A DNA stretch of 64,000 nt from Enterococcus_K sp051713825 (GCF_051713825.1 NZ_JBIOQR010000001.1:2914001-2978000), one strand, 5' to 3'; positions 25,992-36,198 are shown, numbered from the stretch's first letter. Translations and numbers: made by a program. The notes: a model not told the origin generated them from the letters alone.

Positions 25992-27302
25992 ATGAGCCCT
26001 ATAGTGTATTCAATAGCACAAAGCTTATCTATAATATTTATTTACAAAATGTTATCTAATTTCAATGTGTGTAAGCATTATATATTACTAGCCCCTATAA
26101 TTATTTTTATTAGCTATTCAATATTTGATTACTTTTTATACCTACCGACTATCCTATACTTGATGTTTATCGGTAGAAAAGAAAAAACAAGCAAAAATAT
26201 CTTGTTTTTCTATAGTATCTACTCAATATTTTCTTTCTCTTTATTTAGTTATTTAGTCAATATATCTATCAACTATCTTTTTGGACAATCATATTACATA
26301 GAGAACCTTATACTTTTTGATTTAGTTATCAGTACTAGCTTTCCGATTTTATGTAATTGGCTAATTTTCCAAGCAATCAGACCAAATTTAAAATTTTTAC
26401 AAATGTATGGGGAAGAACTTAGTCAAAAGTTCTTACTAGTTATTAACATTATTCTATTTGCCTGTTGTACGATTCAATTTACGAGCTACTGGTTGGAAGT
26501 AAACATCTTTCATAACGGAGTAAACCCATTGCGAGGTTATATGGTTCTTATTTTTATAATAACTATCATTTCATTACTCCGTTATATCGACAATAAGATT
26601 AAAGCCTGGGATCAAGCTCAAATCCAACAATTAAAAGATGCTCAGCTAACCGACTTATCTAGCTATGTTGAACAGGTTGAAGCCATGTACAACGAGCTTC
26701 GGAGCTTCCGCCATGATTACCGCAATATTTTGATTAGTTTGAATGAAAGTGTTCAAACACAGGATACAACAATTATCAAGGAAACCTACGAACAAATATT
26801 AAACGATGAAGGTCTAAAATTACAGGATGAACACCACTCTTTGGCTAAGTTGAATTTATTAAAAACCTTACCTGTAAAAAGTGTTTTTTCTTCCCATGTA
26901 ATAAAAGCTTGGGAGAGCGGTATCGCTGTAAATTTAGAGATTCAACAGACTATCGCTGACGAAAATATAGATACCTTGGATTACGTTCGGATTGTAGCAA
27001 TATTACTAGACAACGCAATTGAAGCAGCTCTAGAATCAACACAGCCCTTAATGAACATTGTCTATCTAAAAAATGAGGAGACTAATGACGTTCAGCTCAT
27101 TATCGAAAACTCTATTGTTGAGAAAGAAATCAATCTCCATAGAATATTCGAAAAAGGTTATTCCACTAAAGGACAAAAAAGAGGCCTTGGCTTAAATACC
27201 GTCCAAACCATTTTAAAAAGTTCGCATCAGGTTTCTTTACATACAGAATATAACCGACAATTATTTCGCCAAACATTGATTATTAAGGGGGAGACACAAT
27301 GA
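25992..27302 (+). CDS. agrC: AgrC-like sensor histidine kinase
   Basis: A 436-aa HPK10-type kinase. Six to seven N-terminal membrane helices (to about residue 198) form the peptide-sensing domain. Then comes the dimerisation domain with phospho-acceptor His241 in FRHDYRNILISL, and an ATPase domain with N box LLDNAIEAAL and G box KGYSTKGQKRGLGLNTV. It receives the AgrD-derived peptide and phosphorylates AgrA. The gene starts four bases after agrD and overlaps agrA by four bases (ATGA). Confidence 0.93.
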   Translation: MSPIVYSIAQSLSIIFIYKMLSNFNVCKHYILLAPIIIFISYSIFDYFLYLPTILYLMFIGRKEKTSKNILFFYSIYSIFSFSLFSYLVNISINYLFGQSYYIENLILFDLVISTSFPILCNWLIFQAIRPNLKFLQMYGEELSQKFLLVINIILFACCTIQFTSYWLEVNIFHNGVNPLRGYMVLIFIITIISLLRYIDNKIKAWDQAQIQQLKDAQLTDLSSYVEQVEAMYNELRSFRHDYRNILISLNESVQTQDTTIIKETYEQILNDEGLKLQDEHHSLAKLNLLKTLPVKSVFSSHVIKAWESGIAVNLEIQQTIADENIDTLDYVRIVAILLDNAIEAALESTQPLMNIVYLKNEETNDVQLIIENSIVEKEINLHRIFEKGYSTKGQKRGLGLNTVQTILKSSHQVSLHTEYNRQLFRQTLIIKGETQ

Positions 27303-28054
27303 ATATCTTTTTATTAGAAGATGATGTTTTACAGCAACAGCGGCTCGAACGAATTCTTAAACATGTGATTGCAGAAAACAAATGGAATGTTTCCTCTTTT
27401 GTTGTTACTTCAAAACCGGAGTATCTTTTAAAAAAAGCACGGGAAACTGTAGGAAATAATATCTATTTCTTGGATATCGAGATTCATAACAACAGGCATA
27501 GAGGATTGGAATTAGCAAAAGAAATCCGCTCATTCGACTTCAATGGTGTTCTTTCATTCGTTACCACTCATTCCGAGTTTGCACCGATTACCTACGCCTA
27601 CGAAGTTTATGCTTTTGATTTCATTGATAAAGAATGGGAAAATGGAAAAATTGCCCAGCACGTCGAAAAAGCCGTCAGTCAATCGAATCGTATAGGTGAA
27701 GCAGACAATCGCAAAATATTCTTTTTTGAAAATCAACATACAACCTTTCAAGTACCCTTCTCAGATATCTATTATTTTGAGACGACAGAAATATCCCATA
27801 AGCTTCGTCTCGTTTGTAAACGTAGGCTTGTAGATTTCTATGCAAATTTAAGTGAAATTAAAAAAATGGATGAGTATCTGTTTCAAACACATCGCTCATT
27901 TGTTGTTAATCTACAAAATATCAGTGAGGTAAGTCGCTCTGATGGAATCGTTCATTTTAGTAATGATTATTCATGTATGGTCGCACACCGAAAGATAAAA
28001 CCATTACTCTCAAAAATGTATGAACTGAATCTAAGCCCTGCGATTGAACCTTAA
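27299..28054 (+). CDS. agrA: AgrA-like LytTR response regulator
   Basis: A 251-aa regulator. The receiver domain has acidic residues LLEDD near the N-terminus and phospho-acceptor Asp59 in YFLDIEI. The C-terminal LytTR DNA-binding domain (about 140-245) contains YYFETTEISHKLRLVCKRR and FQTHRSFVVNLQNI. It activates agr and target genes by binding spaced direct repeats. Last gene of agrBDCA; the hairpin behind it is split by an ISL3 element. Confidence 0.93.
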   Translation: MNIFLLEDDVLQQQRLERILKHVIAENKWNVSSFVVTSKPEYLLKKARETVGNNIYFLDIEIHNNRHRGLELAKEIRSFDFNGVLSFVTTHSEFAPITYAYEVYAFDFIDKEWENGKIAQHVEKAVSQSNRIGEADNRKIFFFENQHTTFQVPFSDIYYFETTEISHKLRLVCKRRLVDFYANLSEIKKMDEYLFQTHRSFVVNLQNISEVSRSDGIVHFSNDYSCMVAHRKIKPLLSKMYELNLSPAIEP

Positions 28055-28103
28055 TTTTGAAATCCTGTCATTTATTCGGATGCTAAGAGCCAGAAACATA
28101 ACT

Positions 28104-29648
28104 AAAAAAAGGGCTCTATAATATTTGGTGTTGTTACTCAAAAAATGAGTAGGAACTCCAAATTTTTTTATAACAAAAAGCATTTGGTTCCTCTATAATT
28201 AAGTCGCCTAAACAAAATATAGAAGGAGAAACCAAATGCCTATAACTAAGATTAACAGAAAAAAACAGGAAAAGACAAGTGAATTGATAAAAAAATTATT
28301 AAATATAAAAGATCCAAACCTTTACTTTGTAGAGGACCCCTTATCTAAAGAAACGATCTCCGGCAAGCTATCCAACGTCTTTACCGGTGTACTTACTTAT
28401 ACACCTTCTTGTTGCCCTGCTTGCGGCTCTGTCAATGAAGGACACTGTATTATTCGTCATGCGTATTATGAGAGTCTTATTCAGCTCATTCCGTATCAAG
28501 AGGTTCCTACCTACTTACGGTTATTTAAGCAGCGCTTCCGTTGTAAACAATGTACCGCCACTTTTTCTGCCCAGACGACCTATGTTCAGGAAAATTGTTA
28601 CATTTCGAACCCATTGAAATTCGCTATTGCCATTGATTTGAAGCGGAAAATTTCAATGAAAGATATTGGCGAACGCTATTTTGTCTCTTTTAAAACGGTT
28701 GAACGAGTTCTAGACTCTTTTCATAGAGAACCCCGTTTTAACCCTCATTACTTGCCAGCTCATTTATTGATTGACGAGTTTAAAGGAACGAAAGATTGTG
28801 AAGGAGCCATGTGTTTTATTGTCAGTGACGCAGATACAGGACAAATTTTTGACATTTTAAGCGACCGAAGAAACTTCAAGCTACGTGCGTATTTTCAGCG
28901 TTTTACGCTAAAGGCACGAAAGAAAGTCACCCATATTGTCATGGACATGAATGCTTCTTATAGTAGCTTTGTAAAAGATGTATTTCCTTACGCCAAAATT
29001 TCGATTGATCGATTTCATGTGATTCAACAACTGAGTAGAGCTTTTAATAAACAACGAATTCAAACAATGAATCAACTAAAAAAAAGTGATGCCCTTGCCC
29101 AAAAGGACTATCGCAAGTTAAAAAAATATTGGCGGACTCTTTTAAAGAAACATAAAAATATCAACTACAGTGCGCTCAAGCAGTTTCCCCTCTTTCAAAA
29201 GAGATATGTAACAGAATCAGAGGTTTTGGACCATCTCCTAACCGTGGATTCTGACCTCAGAGAAAGCTATGAAATTTATCAAGAACTCTTAGAAACCTTT
29301 GAAACTAAGGATTATGAGGGCTTCTTTACTTGTATCGACCAACTTCCTGCGCAATTGAATAAAGGATTCAAGAAAGCCATTCTCTACCTGCGAAAGCATC
29401 GAAAAGCCATTTGTAATGCCTTGATGTACAGCTATTCTAACGGGAAACTAGAAGGAAAAAACAACCTAATCAAAGTAATCAAACGTATTGCCTTTGGATT
29501 CCGAACATTTCGCCATCTACGCCTGCGGATTCTAGTCCAACAAGGTCTCTGTGAACTCATTTAAAAAACAAAAAGAGAACACCAAAAGTGTTCTCAATTC
29601 TGTGACTTATTTTTAAAACAACACCATTTGACAAAGTGCCAAAAAAAG
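28104..29648 (+). mobile_element. ISL3-family insertion sequence with 8-bp target duplication
   Basis: The element spans 28112-29640 (1529 bp). The 24-bp imperfect terminal inverted repeats both begin GGC and share GGTGTTGTT (28112-28135 and 29617-29640). The target duplication AAAAAAAG is exact at 28104-28111 and 29641-29648. Removing the IS and one copy rejoins two halves of an 18-bp hairpin (28085-28102 with 29648-29665), so it entered the hairpin loop. Confidence 0.93.
28236..29564 (+). CDS. ISL3-family transposase
   Basis: A 442-aa transposase. The N-terminal zinc-finger region has CCPACGSVNEGH and FRCKQCTATFSAQT. The DDE domain includes LLIDEFKGTKDCEG, VMDMNASYSSFVKDVFPYA with IDRFHVIQQL, and the terminal SNGKLEGKNNLIKVIKRIAFGFR carrying the catalytic Glu. 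Length and motifs are complete, so it may be functional. The ATG has AGAAGGAG eight bases upstream. Confidence 0.95.
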   Translation: MPITKINRKKQEKTSELIKKLLNIKDPNLYFVEDPLSKETISGKLSNVFTGVLTYTPSCCPACGSVNEGHCIIRHAYYESLIQLIPYQEVPTYLRLFKQRFRCKQCTATFSAQTTYVQENCYISNPLKFAIAIDLKRKISMKDIGERYFVSFKTVERVLDSFHREPRFNPHYLPAHLLIDEFKGTKDCEGAMCFIVSDADTGQIFDILSDRRNFKLRAYFQRFTLKARKKVTHIVMDMNASYSSFVKDVFPYAKISIDRFHVIQQLSRAFNKQRIQTMNQLKKSDALAQKDYRKLKKYWRTLLKKHKNINYSALKQFPLFQKRYVTESEVLDHLLTVDSDLRESYEIYQELLETFETKDYEGFFTCIDQLPAQLNKGFKKAILYLRKHRKAICNALMYSYSNGKLEGKNNLIKVIKRIAFGFRTFRHLRLRILVQQGLCELI

Positions 29649-29708
29649 TTATGTCTCTGGCTCTTTATGGTTCTATAATCTTACCTACATCTGATTTTTG
29701 GCAAAAAA

Positions 29709-29785
29709 AAATGACACCGCGACTTCCATTTTCTAAACGTTATAAATAACGCCAATGGAAATCCGATGTCGTGGGTTTGGCACCC
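29709..29785 (-). terminator. Probable terminator behind tRNA-Lys
   Basis: A long imperfect stem on the minus strand (arms around 29716-29732 and 29751-29773) followed by nine T. Confidence 0.6.
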
Positions 29786-29787
29786 AA

Positions 29788-29860
29788 TGGGGGCATAGGG
29801 GCTCGAACCCTAGACCCACAGATTAAGAGTCTGTTGCTCTACCAACTGAGCTATACCCCC
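29788..29860 (-). tRNA. tRNA-Lys (anticodon CUU)
   Basis: A 73-nt cloverleaf. Acceptor GGGGGTA pairs with TGCCCCC (one G-U), the D-arm is GCTC/GAGC, and the anticodon stem ACAGA/TCTGT holds the loop CTCTTAA with anticodon CTT. The T-arm is TAGGG-TTCGAGC-CCCTA. CCA is not encoded. It is a single tRNA gene and the flanks show no integrated element. Confidence 0.96.
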
Positions 29861-30101
29861 AGAAAAAATTAATTTGTGGATATGGAGACTTTATAAAAAT
29901 AAAGAACCAACTCTCACGTTTGTAATTTAATCACTCAGTTATTCTAACACTTTCAAAAATCAAATGCAATCATCTTCTGTAGTTTTTTCAAAAAAGGCCG
30001 TTTTATTTATAGTCCCACGCTTCAAATTCCTCATTATTAGCTATTTTCAGCGATTAATTCGCAGGTACACGTACTCATTTTTGTACCTGCGAACGCTGTG
30101 A

Positions 30102-32249
30102 TTATTTCAAGAACTCGGTTAACTCTTTTGAATACCCTAGACTTAATGTTTGCATCGCCCGTGAAACGGCGGTATAGAGAATCCGTTTATCCCGATCAGA
30201 ATGGTAATTACTTTCAGATACGTCATACAAAAAGACATGGTCAAACTCCAAGCCCTTAGAAAGGCTAATTGGGTAAACCTCAATCTTCTTCTCAGCCAGC
30301 GCCTTCTTTAAAAGTTTGGTTAGATGATTGGCCTCATCTATCGTTTTGGTGATAATCGTTAACTTTCCTTCAACATGAGAGATTCGTTCCTGAATGAGTT
30401 GAGGAAAAGTTTGTTCATTCGTCCATTCATAAACTTGTGGTTCTTCTCCATTTGGTCGAACTGGAACAATCTCCATTTCTTCGGCAGACTGCAGACTCAA
30501 CTTTTTAAAGACCTTTGTGATTGCCCCACTTGAACGATAACTGTTCAATAAATGATACGTATAGATTGGTTTTTTATACTCCTCAAAGGCTTCCACAATA
30601 GCCGAAAATGAAATGGAGGAATTAAAAATTGATTGATTTTCATCTCCAACGAGTGTGAATTGACTACTAGGAAATAGCTCGATTAATAACTGTATTTGTG
30701 CAGGCGTATAATCTTGCACTTCATCAACTAACACAAAACGGGTCTTTGGAAGATCGAGCTTTTCTATAAAACAATTTTGGATGTACAACATAATAATCGC
30801 TTCATCTAGCGTATACTCACTCTGATTAGTGTAGTAAGTTTCATTTTTAAACTGTTTGTATAGTCTCAAAAAAAATTCTTCTTTATCTAACCAATCGATT
30901 TGTTGAATAGATTTCGTTATCTTTCTGTACGTTCTTTTTAAGAGTTTATGACCGTATGCGACAATACTTTTTTCTGAGTCATCTGAAATTAAGCCACCAA
31001 AATAGGCTGTTTGTTGTTCTTCTGACAAAGATAAAATTTGATTTTGCGTCTCTTCATTTTTGGCTTGGCGTAATAACCGTATCTCCCAGTACTCCGCTAA
31101 CAGTTTTTTTGTTGCCTGGATTCGTTCGATGAGGGATGCTTCACTAGGTGTCTTTTGATAACATTCCTTTATTCGCTCTTTTGAAATGATGACCTTTCCT
31201 TTTTTGACAATATCCTTTAAAGGAAGTTCATCTAGTCGCATCGTTTGACTTTTATTTTTGAGAAAAGTGATAAACTCCTTGCTGCGTAAAACAGTAGTTT
31301 GCTCATTAACCGTTTCTGAGCTAACTCGACTAAAGTAGGTAGCCTCATCTTCAATCGCCTCTTCTAGGAACTGCTGCGCAAATTGGACAATAGTCTGGTT
31401 TCTAGGATTTTTTTCACCTAGAGAAGGCAGAACATCACTAATATACTGAATAAATTTGTTATTAGGCGACAGAATTAAAATATCCTCTGAGGTAATTTCC
31501 TGCCGTAATGAATACAGCAGATAAGCGATTCGTTGCATGATAGTTGAAGTTTTCCCACTTCCAGCCACACCATTCACTAAAATACTATGAGTAGCGGTGT
31601 CTCTAATAATCGTATTTTGTTCCTTTTGAATGGTTGAAGTAATATCTTGCATTTGTTTTGTCGAATTTTGTTCCAAAGCTGCTAAAAGAACATCATCTTG
31701 AATCGCAATGGATGTATCAAAAAAGCGAATCAAGTTATCCCTCTCTATCAGAAACTGACGCCGCTTCAAAATCTCCACTTCAATCCTCACCTGATTAGCT
31801 TGGTAACTAGACGGCCCAATCATGTTGTTATAAAATAGCTCCGCAATAGGCGACCGCCAATCATAAATGCGGTTTTCGCCTACCTCATTCGCAAAATTGT
31901 GAATTCCAATATAGAAATCCTCTTCCGGTTCAGAATCCAAAAAATCGACTGAAACCTTCCCAAAATACGGCGTTTCTAACAGTCGTTTGACTTTTTGCAA
32001 TTGTAAATCTGCTGATTGCACTTTGATATTCATCTGATCAATCTCACGGTTTTTCATCTCGATCATCGAAAATGTATCTAGATTATCAAGAACACTGTCA
32101 AAATTAAGACGAATATCTCCTGACATCTCGCTTAATGCTGAAATGCCTTCCTCCTTTGCCCGTTTTAATAGTTGTGTTAATTGTTCTTTTGCTTCAATTA
32201 ACTCGCCATACGTTTGTTGCAGATACTGTTTTTCTCGTGTGTTGACCAT
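30102..32249 (-). CDS. helD: HelD-type UvrD-family helicase (RNA polymerase recycling)
   Basis: A 715-aa superfamily 1 helicase with Walker A VNGVAGSGKTSTIMQRIAYLLY, Walker B RFVLVDEVQDYTPAQ, motif III FTLVGDENQSIF and motif VI ILYTAVSRAMQTL. The N-terminal coiled coil (about residues 1-90, rich in Glu/Lys) is characteristic of HelD, which prises stalled RNA polymerase off DNA. The ATG at 32249 has GAGGAG seven bases upstream; the 12 upstream codons are rejected. Single gene. Confidence 0.87.
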   Translation of the reverse strand: MVNTREKQYLQQTYGELIEAKEQLTQLLKRAKEEGISALSEMSGDIRLNFDSVLDNLDTFSMIEMKNREIDQMNIKVQSADLQLQKVKRLLETPYFGKVSVDFLDSEPEEDFYIGIHNFANEVGENRIYDWRSPIAELFYNNMIGPSSYQANQVRIEVEILKRRQFLIERDNLIRFFDTSIAIQDDVLLAALEQNSTKQMQDITSTIQKEQNTIIRDTATHSILVNGVAGSGKTSTIMQRIAYLLYSLRQEITSEDILILSPNNKFIQYISDVLPSLGEKNPRNQTIVQFAQQFLEEAIEDEATYFSRVSSETVNEQTTVLRSKEFITFLKNKSQTMRLDELPLKDIVKKGKVIISKERIKECYQKTPSEASLIERIQATKKLLAEYWEIRLLRQAKNEETQNQILSLSEEQQTAYFGGLISDDSEKSIVAYGHKLLKRTYRKITKSIQQIDWLDKEEFFLRLYKQFKNETYYTNQSEYTLDEAIIMLYIQNCFIEKLDLPKTRFVLVDEVQDYTPAQIQLLIELFPSSQFTLVGDENQSIFNSSISFSAIVEAFEEYKKPIYTYHLLNSYRSSGAITKVFKKLSLQSAEEMEIVPVRPNGEEPQVYEWTNEQTFPQLIQERISHVEGKLTIITKTIDEANHLTKLLKKALAEKKIEVYPISLSKGLEFDHVFLYDVSESNYHSDRDKRILYTAVSRAMQTLSLGYSKELTEFLK

Positions 32250-32476
32250 ACACATTCTCCTCGTAAAATAAATAGTATTGCTCAAGCATTTTACGCCAAT
32301 TATGTCGATTTTTCAATATAAATGATTGGGAAAAATCAACTTAAAAAACTGCTTTCTTTTAGTCAACCAATTTTTCAAGAAAAATAAAGAAACTAAGTCT
32401 CCAGTTTTTGACACGTGGTCATCTCATCTGAAGCACTCATTTTCTCTATTGATTTTTTATGTACTAAGAGTAAGAA

Positions 32477-33079
32477 TTAGCGTTTGAACTCATAGCGTTT
32501 GATATTCCATAAAGCGATTGCTAGAAAGACAACCCCTGATAATGCAAGAATAGCCAACGGAACCAACGTCTCATATTGAACACCCATAGTAATACCCAAC
32601 TCTTCTTTGACAGTGGCGACCATTTGCTCATTGTCTGAAGTGAAGACATTTTCTGTAAGGACTTTTCTAATTAACACAACACCACTTGTAAGAGGAAAAT
32701 AGGTAACAACTAGCTGTGCCGTTTCAGGTAAACTACCGATTGGAACATAACACCCTGTCAGAAACCCTAATAATGGACCAATGGTTGAAGTCATTGTCGA
32801 AAAAGTATCTATTCTGCGAAAAAAACTTGCAACAAAAAACATAAATGCAGAGGAACAAAAAATCGTAAATAGACAAGATACGCCTAACATTCCCCATTGT
32901 TTTACACTCAAAAGTACGCCACCTGATAAGAAAACGATATAACATTCAGCAACTATCACTACTGCGAAGGTAATCAATAATGAAACCAAGAAGGTACTTA
33001 AAAAATAACCCATCATGATGCTTCTTTTTTGAATTGGTGAAATCATAAAATCTATCGTCATTATCCATGAATGATCCAT
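32477..33079 (-). pseudogene. ABC-2 permease remnant, N-terminus missing
   Basis: A 200-aa frame holding only the C-terminal four or five helices of a multidrug-type ABC-2 permease, including the conserved GPLLGFLTGCYVPIGSLPETAQ and FPLTSGVVLIRKV. Full family members are about 280-290 aa; the first 80 or so residues are absent, and MDHSWIM joins directly to TIDFMISPIQKRSIM as if an internal piece were deleted. No ATPase gene is adjacent. I read it as a decayed gene. Confidence 0.65.
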
Positions 33080-33122
33080 TCTTCTGCTCTTTCATTTTAG
33101 AAGCTTTTACCCCTCTATAGCA

Positions 33123-33171
33123 AAAAAGAAATAACTGTCCACTCTCTGCGAGTAATCAGTTATTTCTTTTT
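33123..33171. terminator. Terminator behind the opuA operon
   Basis: A 15-bp perfect stem (33123-33137 with 33157-33171) with A- and T-runs on either side, usable in both directions. Confidence 0.8.
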
Positions 33172-33249
33172 CAGTCAAGCCTATTAGGGGCCATTAAAGG
33201 AGGACATCTGGAATCTTTAGCTCAAGTAATTCCTGCTGATTTCTTTCAG

Positions 33250-34968
33250 TTATTTTTTCCAGCTGGCAACCAAATCTGAATTTTTTTTAATCCACTCTTT
33301 TGCAGCCACTTCTGGATTCTTTTTATTATTAATTTGGAGCATCACTTCCTCCATATCATCCTTCGTCCAGTTGAAATTATCTAATAAATGATAGACTTCT
33401 GGCTGATCGTCTTTTAGATTCTTTCTGGCAATCGTATGAATCGTTTCCTCATCACCCATTCCACCTTTAGGATCTTCTAGATATTTAAGGTCATATTTGG
33501 CAAACATCCAATGCGGGGACCACCCAGTGATTACGATCTCCTCTTTATTTTTAATCGCCTGACCTAACGCCACAGTCATTGCACCTGAAGACGAGGTATC
33601 AACCTTCCAATCACTCAAATTCGAGTAGGTCTTTACTGTGTTTTCGGCCGCATTGACCACGCCCGCTCCTGGCTCGATGCCGGTAATTGTTTTTTCTGCT
33701 TCCTCTGTTAATTCATCAATTGAATTCACATCCATATAAGAAGGAACAACAAGCCCAACCTTCGCGCCTGTCAAGTTTTCACCCAAATCCTCCACTTGTT
33801 CTTTATACTGCGCGTATTGAGAGCCGTGTGTATTTGGTAACCATGCAGACACCATTCCATCCATCTCGCCTTTTGAAATGGACTCCCACATAATCGCATT
33901 GTCCAGTGGTGTCACATTGACCTTGTAGCCCATTTCTCTTAAAACTTCTGCAACAACATTGGTTGAAGCAACCTCAGTGTCCCATTCAACATACGCCAAA
34001 TTGATTTCTTTCTGATTTTTTTCATTACCGGTGAAGGCACTCAAACCCATTCCTGCCAGAAGAATCGCTGCAACACTTGCTACTGTTAACCATTTCTTTT
34101 TTTTAGAACCGTTTTTTGAAGCTGCCGTTTTAGGTTTGTTTAGATGTTGAGTGAACCGATCAACAATAATTGCCAAAATAACCAGTGCGACCCCGTTAAC
34201 AAACCCATTCCCGACCTGCGCACGTTGTAAGGCGGAAAGAACGCCCCGTCCCAATCCTGGTGCACCAATCATTGAAGCAATAACGACCATTGATAAAGAA
34301 AGCATTGTCGTTTGATTAATCCCAGCTAAAATCGTATTTTTAGCTAGAGGTAATTCTAGTTTGAAAAGTTTTTGCCAAGCCGTTCCGCCAAATGAATCTG
34401 ACGCTTCTACTAACTCTTTAGGCACTTGACGAATCCCTAAATTAGTAAAACGAACGGTCGGTGGCAATGCAAAAATCACTGAGGCAAAAACCCCAGGAAC
34501 CATACCAATTCCGAAAAAGGCGACTGCCGGAATCAGATAAACAAATCCTGGCATAGTTTGCATAAAATCAAGAATCGGTGTAATAATACTTTGAGCCTTG
34601 CTACTTTTAGCCATGATAATGCCCAGTGGTACGCCGACAACAATCGAAACCACACTAGAAATCAAGACCAATGTAACGGTACTCATTAAGTCCGTCCACA
34701 ACCCTTGATTATAAATGAAAAGTAATCCGACAAACGTAAAAATCGTTAGTCCAAAGCGTTTTTGAGTAATTAAAAACGCAATTAGTGTCAATACGAGGAT
34801 AAACAGAATTGGCGGAATTTGCACCAAACCGTTCGTAATACTATCCATCAATGATTGTCCGCCGCGTTGAATTAAGGAGAATAAGCCAGAAAAGCTATTA
34901 GTCACCCATTCAGTAATTCTCTCGACCCAATCAGCTACCGGTAATTGATTCGTTAATAGATTATTCAT
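33250..34968 (-). CDS. opuABC: Glycine betaine ABC transporter, permease fused to substrate-binding domain (OpuABC/BusAB)
   Basis: A 572-aa fusion. The N-terminal permease (about 1-285) has the inner-membrane signature GVPLGIIMAKSS and six helices. A further helix near 295-315 anchors the C-terminal OpuAC-type binding domain (about 320-572), which keeps tryptophans for betaine (AYVEWDTEVA, GWSPHWMFAKYD). It imports glycine betaine in osmotic stress together with the ATPase upstream. The ATG at 34968 overlaps the ATPase gene by eight bases. Confidence 0.95.
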   Translation of the reverse strand: MNNLLTNQLPVADWVERITEWVTNSFSGLFSLIQRGGQSLMDSITNGLVQIPPILFILVLTLIAFLITQKRFGLTIFTFVGLLFIYNQGLWTDLMSTVTLVLISSVVSIVVGVPLGIIMAKSSKAQSIITPILDFMQTMPGFVYLIPAVAFFGIGMVPGVFASVIFALPPTVRFTNLGIRQVPKELVEASDSFGGTAWQKLFKLELPLAKNTILAGINQTTMLSLSMVVIASMIGAPGLGRGVLSALQRAQVGNGFVNGVALVILAIIVDRFTQHLNKPKTAASKNGSKKKKWLTVASVAAILLAGMGLSAFTGNEKNQKEINLAYVEWDTEVASTNVVAEVLREMGYKVNVTPLDNAIMWESISKGEMDGMVSAWLPNTHGSQYAQYKEQVEDLGENLTGAKVGLVVPSYMDVNSIDELTEEAEKTITGIEPGAGVVNAAENTVKTYSNLSDWKVDTSSSGAMTVALGQAIKNKEEIVITGWSPHWMFAKYDLKYLEDPKGGMGDEETIHTIARKNLKDDQPEVYHLLDNFNWTKDDMEEVMLQINNKKNPEVAAKEWIKKNSDLVASWKK

Positions 34969-36154
34969 TCTCACTCACCTCACTCGTTTCTGCTAATGCT
35001 TCTAGTACACTCCCTCGAATAATCACTCCTTGAAGGCGCCCATTTTCAACAACAGCAAGTGGGGTAGGCGAATCAAAAATAATCGTAAACATATCATTAA
35101 CCAGCATTTCTTTATCCACCGTTGTAATCGTTGCATCGACAAATTCACTTAACGGTCGCTGCGTTTTTCTTGCTTCAAGTGCACGTTCTGCTGTGATGTA
35201 CCCTTTCAGCTCACGTCTCTTATTGACAACCATCAACATACTAACTTCCTCTTTACGCATTCGATTGAGTGCGACAGTCGGTCCGTCAATATCAATATTG
35301 GTTGTTAACGCTGGAACCATAATATTTTGGGCAGTTAACACCTTCGAACGATCGACATCCTCTACGAACTCACGAACATAGTCATTGGCAGGGTTAGTCA
35401 GAATCTCTTCTCCCGTCCCAATTTGCATAATTTCGCCATCCTTCATCAACGCAATTCGATCACCAATTCGTAAGGCTTCATTCAAATCATGAGTAATGAA
35501 TATAATGGTTTTTTGAACCGTTGCTTGTAGGTCAATTAATTCATCCTGCATCTCACGGCGAATCAGTGGGTCTAATGCTGAGAAGGCTTCATCCATTAAG
35601 AGAATCTCTGGATTATTCGCTAATGCTCGTGCTAACCCGACACGTTGCTGCATGCCTCCTGATAATTGGTTGGGAAATTGATCTTTAAACGAAATTAGCC
35701 CTGAATTTTCTAAGGCTTGTTCCGCTTTTTTCTGACGTTCTTCTTTGGGAATTCCTCGAACTTCTAGTCCATACTCTGTGTTCTCCAAAATAGTTCGATG
35801 AGGAAATAGGCCAAAATTCTGAAATACCATGCTCATCTTATGACGGCGCACTTCACGGAGACCTTCTTTACTTAACTTAGCAATATCCTGTCCATCGATG
35901 TAAATATCTCCTGAAGTCGGTTCAATCAATCGGTTTAATAGACGAATCAAGGTAGACTTCCCGCTACCTGATAGGCCCATAATCACGAATATCTCGCCTT
36001 CATTCACTTCAAAATTCACATCATACACACCGACAGTAGCGCCTGTTTTTGCCAGAATCTCCGTCTTAGGACGTTGATCTTTCATCATCGCTAACGCTGT
36101 CTGTGCCTTCTTACCAAATACTTTTGTTAAATGATTAACTTTTACTTTTATCAA
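34961..36154 (-). CDS. opuAA: Glycine betaine ABC transporter ATPase (OpuAA/BusAA)
   Basis: A 397-aa ATPase with Walker A GLSGSGKSTLIRLLNRL, signature LSGGMQQRVGLARAL, Walker B EILLMDEAFSALD and H-loop FITHDLNEALRIGDR. Two C-terminal CBS domains (about 270-390) sense ionic strength in this family. It starts with TTG at 36154, eight bases behind AAGGAG. First gene of opuAA-opuABC, transcribed from a promoter embedded in an inverted repeat likely bound by BusR. Confidence 0.95.
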   Translation of the reverse strand: MIKVKVNHLTKVFGKKAQTALAMMKDQRPKTEILAKTGATVGVYDVNFEVNEGEIFVIMGLSGSGKSTLIRLLNRLIEPTSGDIYIDGQDIAKLSKEGLREVRRHKMSMVFQNFGLFPHRTILENTEYGLEVRGIPKEERQKKAEQALENSGLISFKDQFPNQLSGGMQQRVGLARALANNPEILLMDEAFSALDPLIRREMQDELIDLQATVQKTIIFITHDLNEALRIGDRIALMKDGEIMQIGTGEEILTNPANDYVREFVEDVDRSKVLTAQNIMVPALTTNIDIDGPTVALNRMRKEEVSMLMVVNKRRELKGYITAERALEARKTQRPLSEFVDATITTVDKEMLVNDMFTIIFDSPTPLAVVENGRLQGVIIRGSVLEALAETSEVSENE

Positions 36155-36198
36155 AAAAAAACTCCTTTTTCACGCTTTTTTCATTTTCTTTTCTGAAA

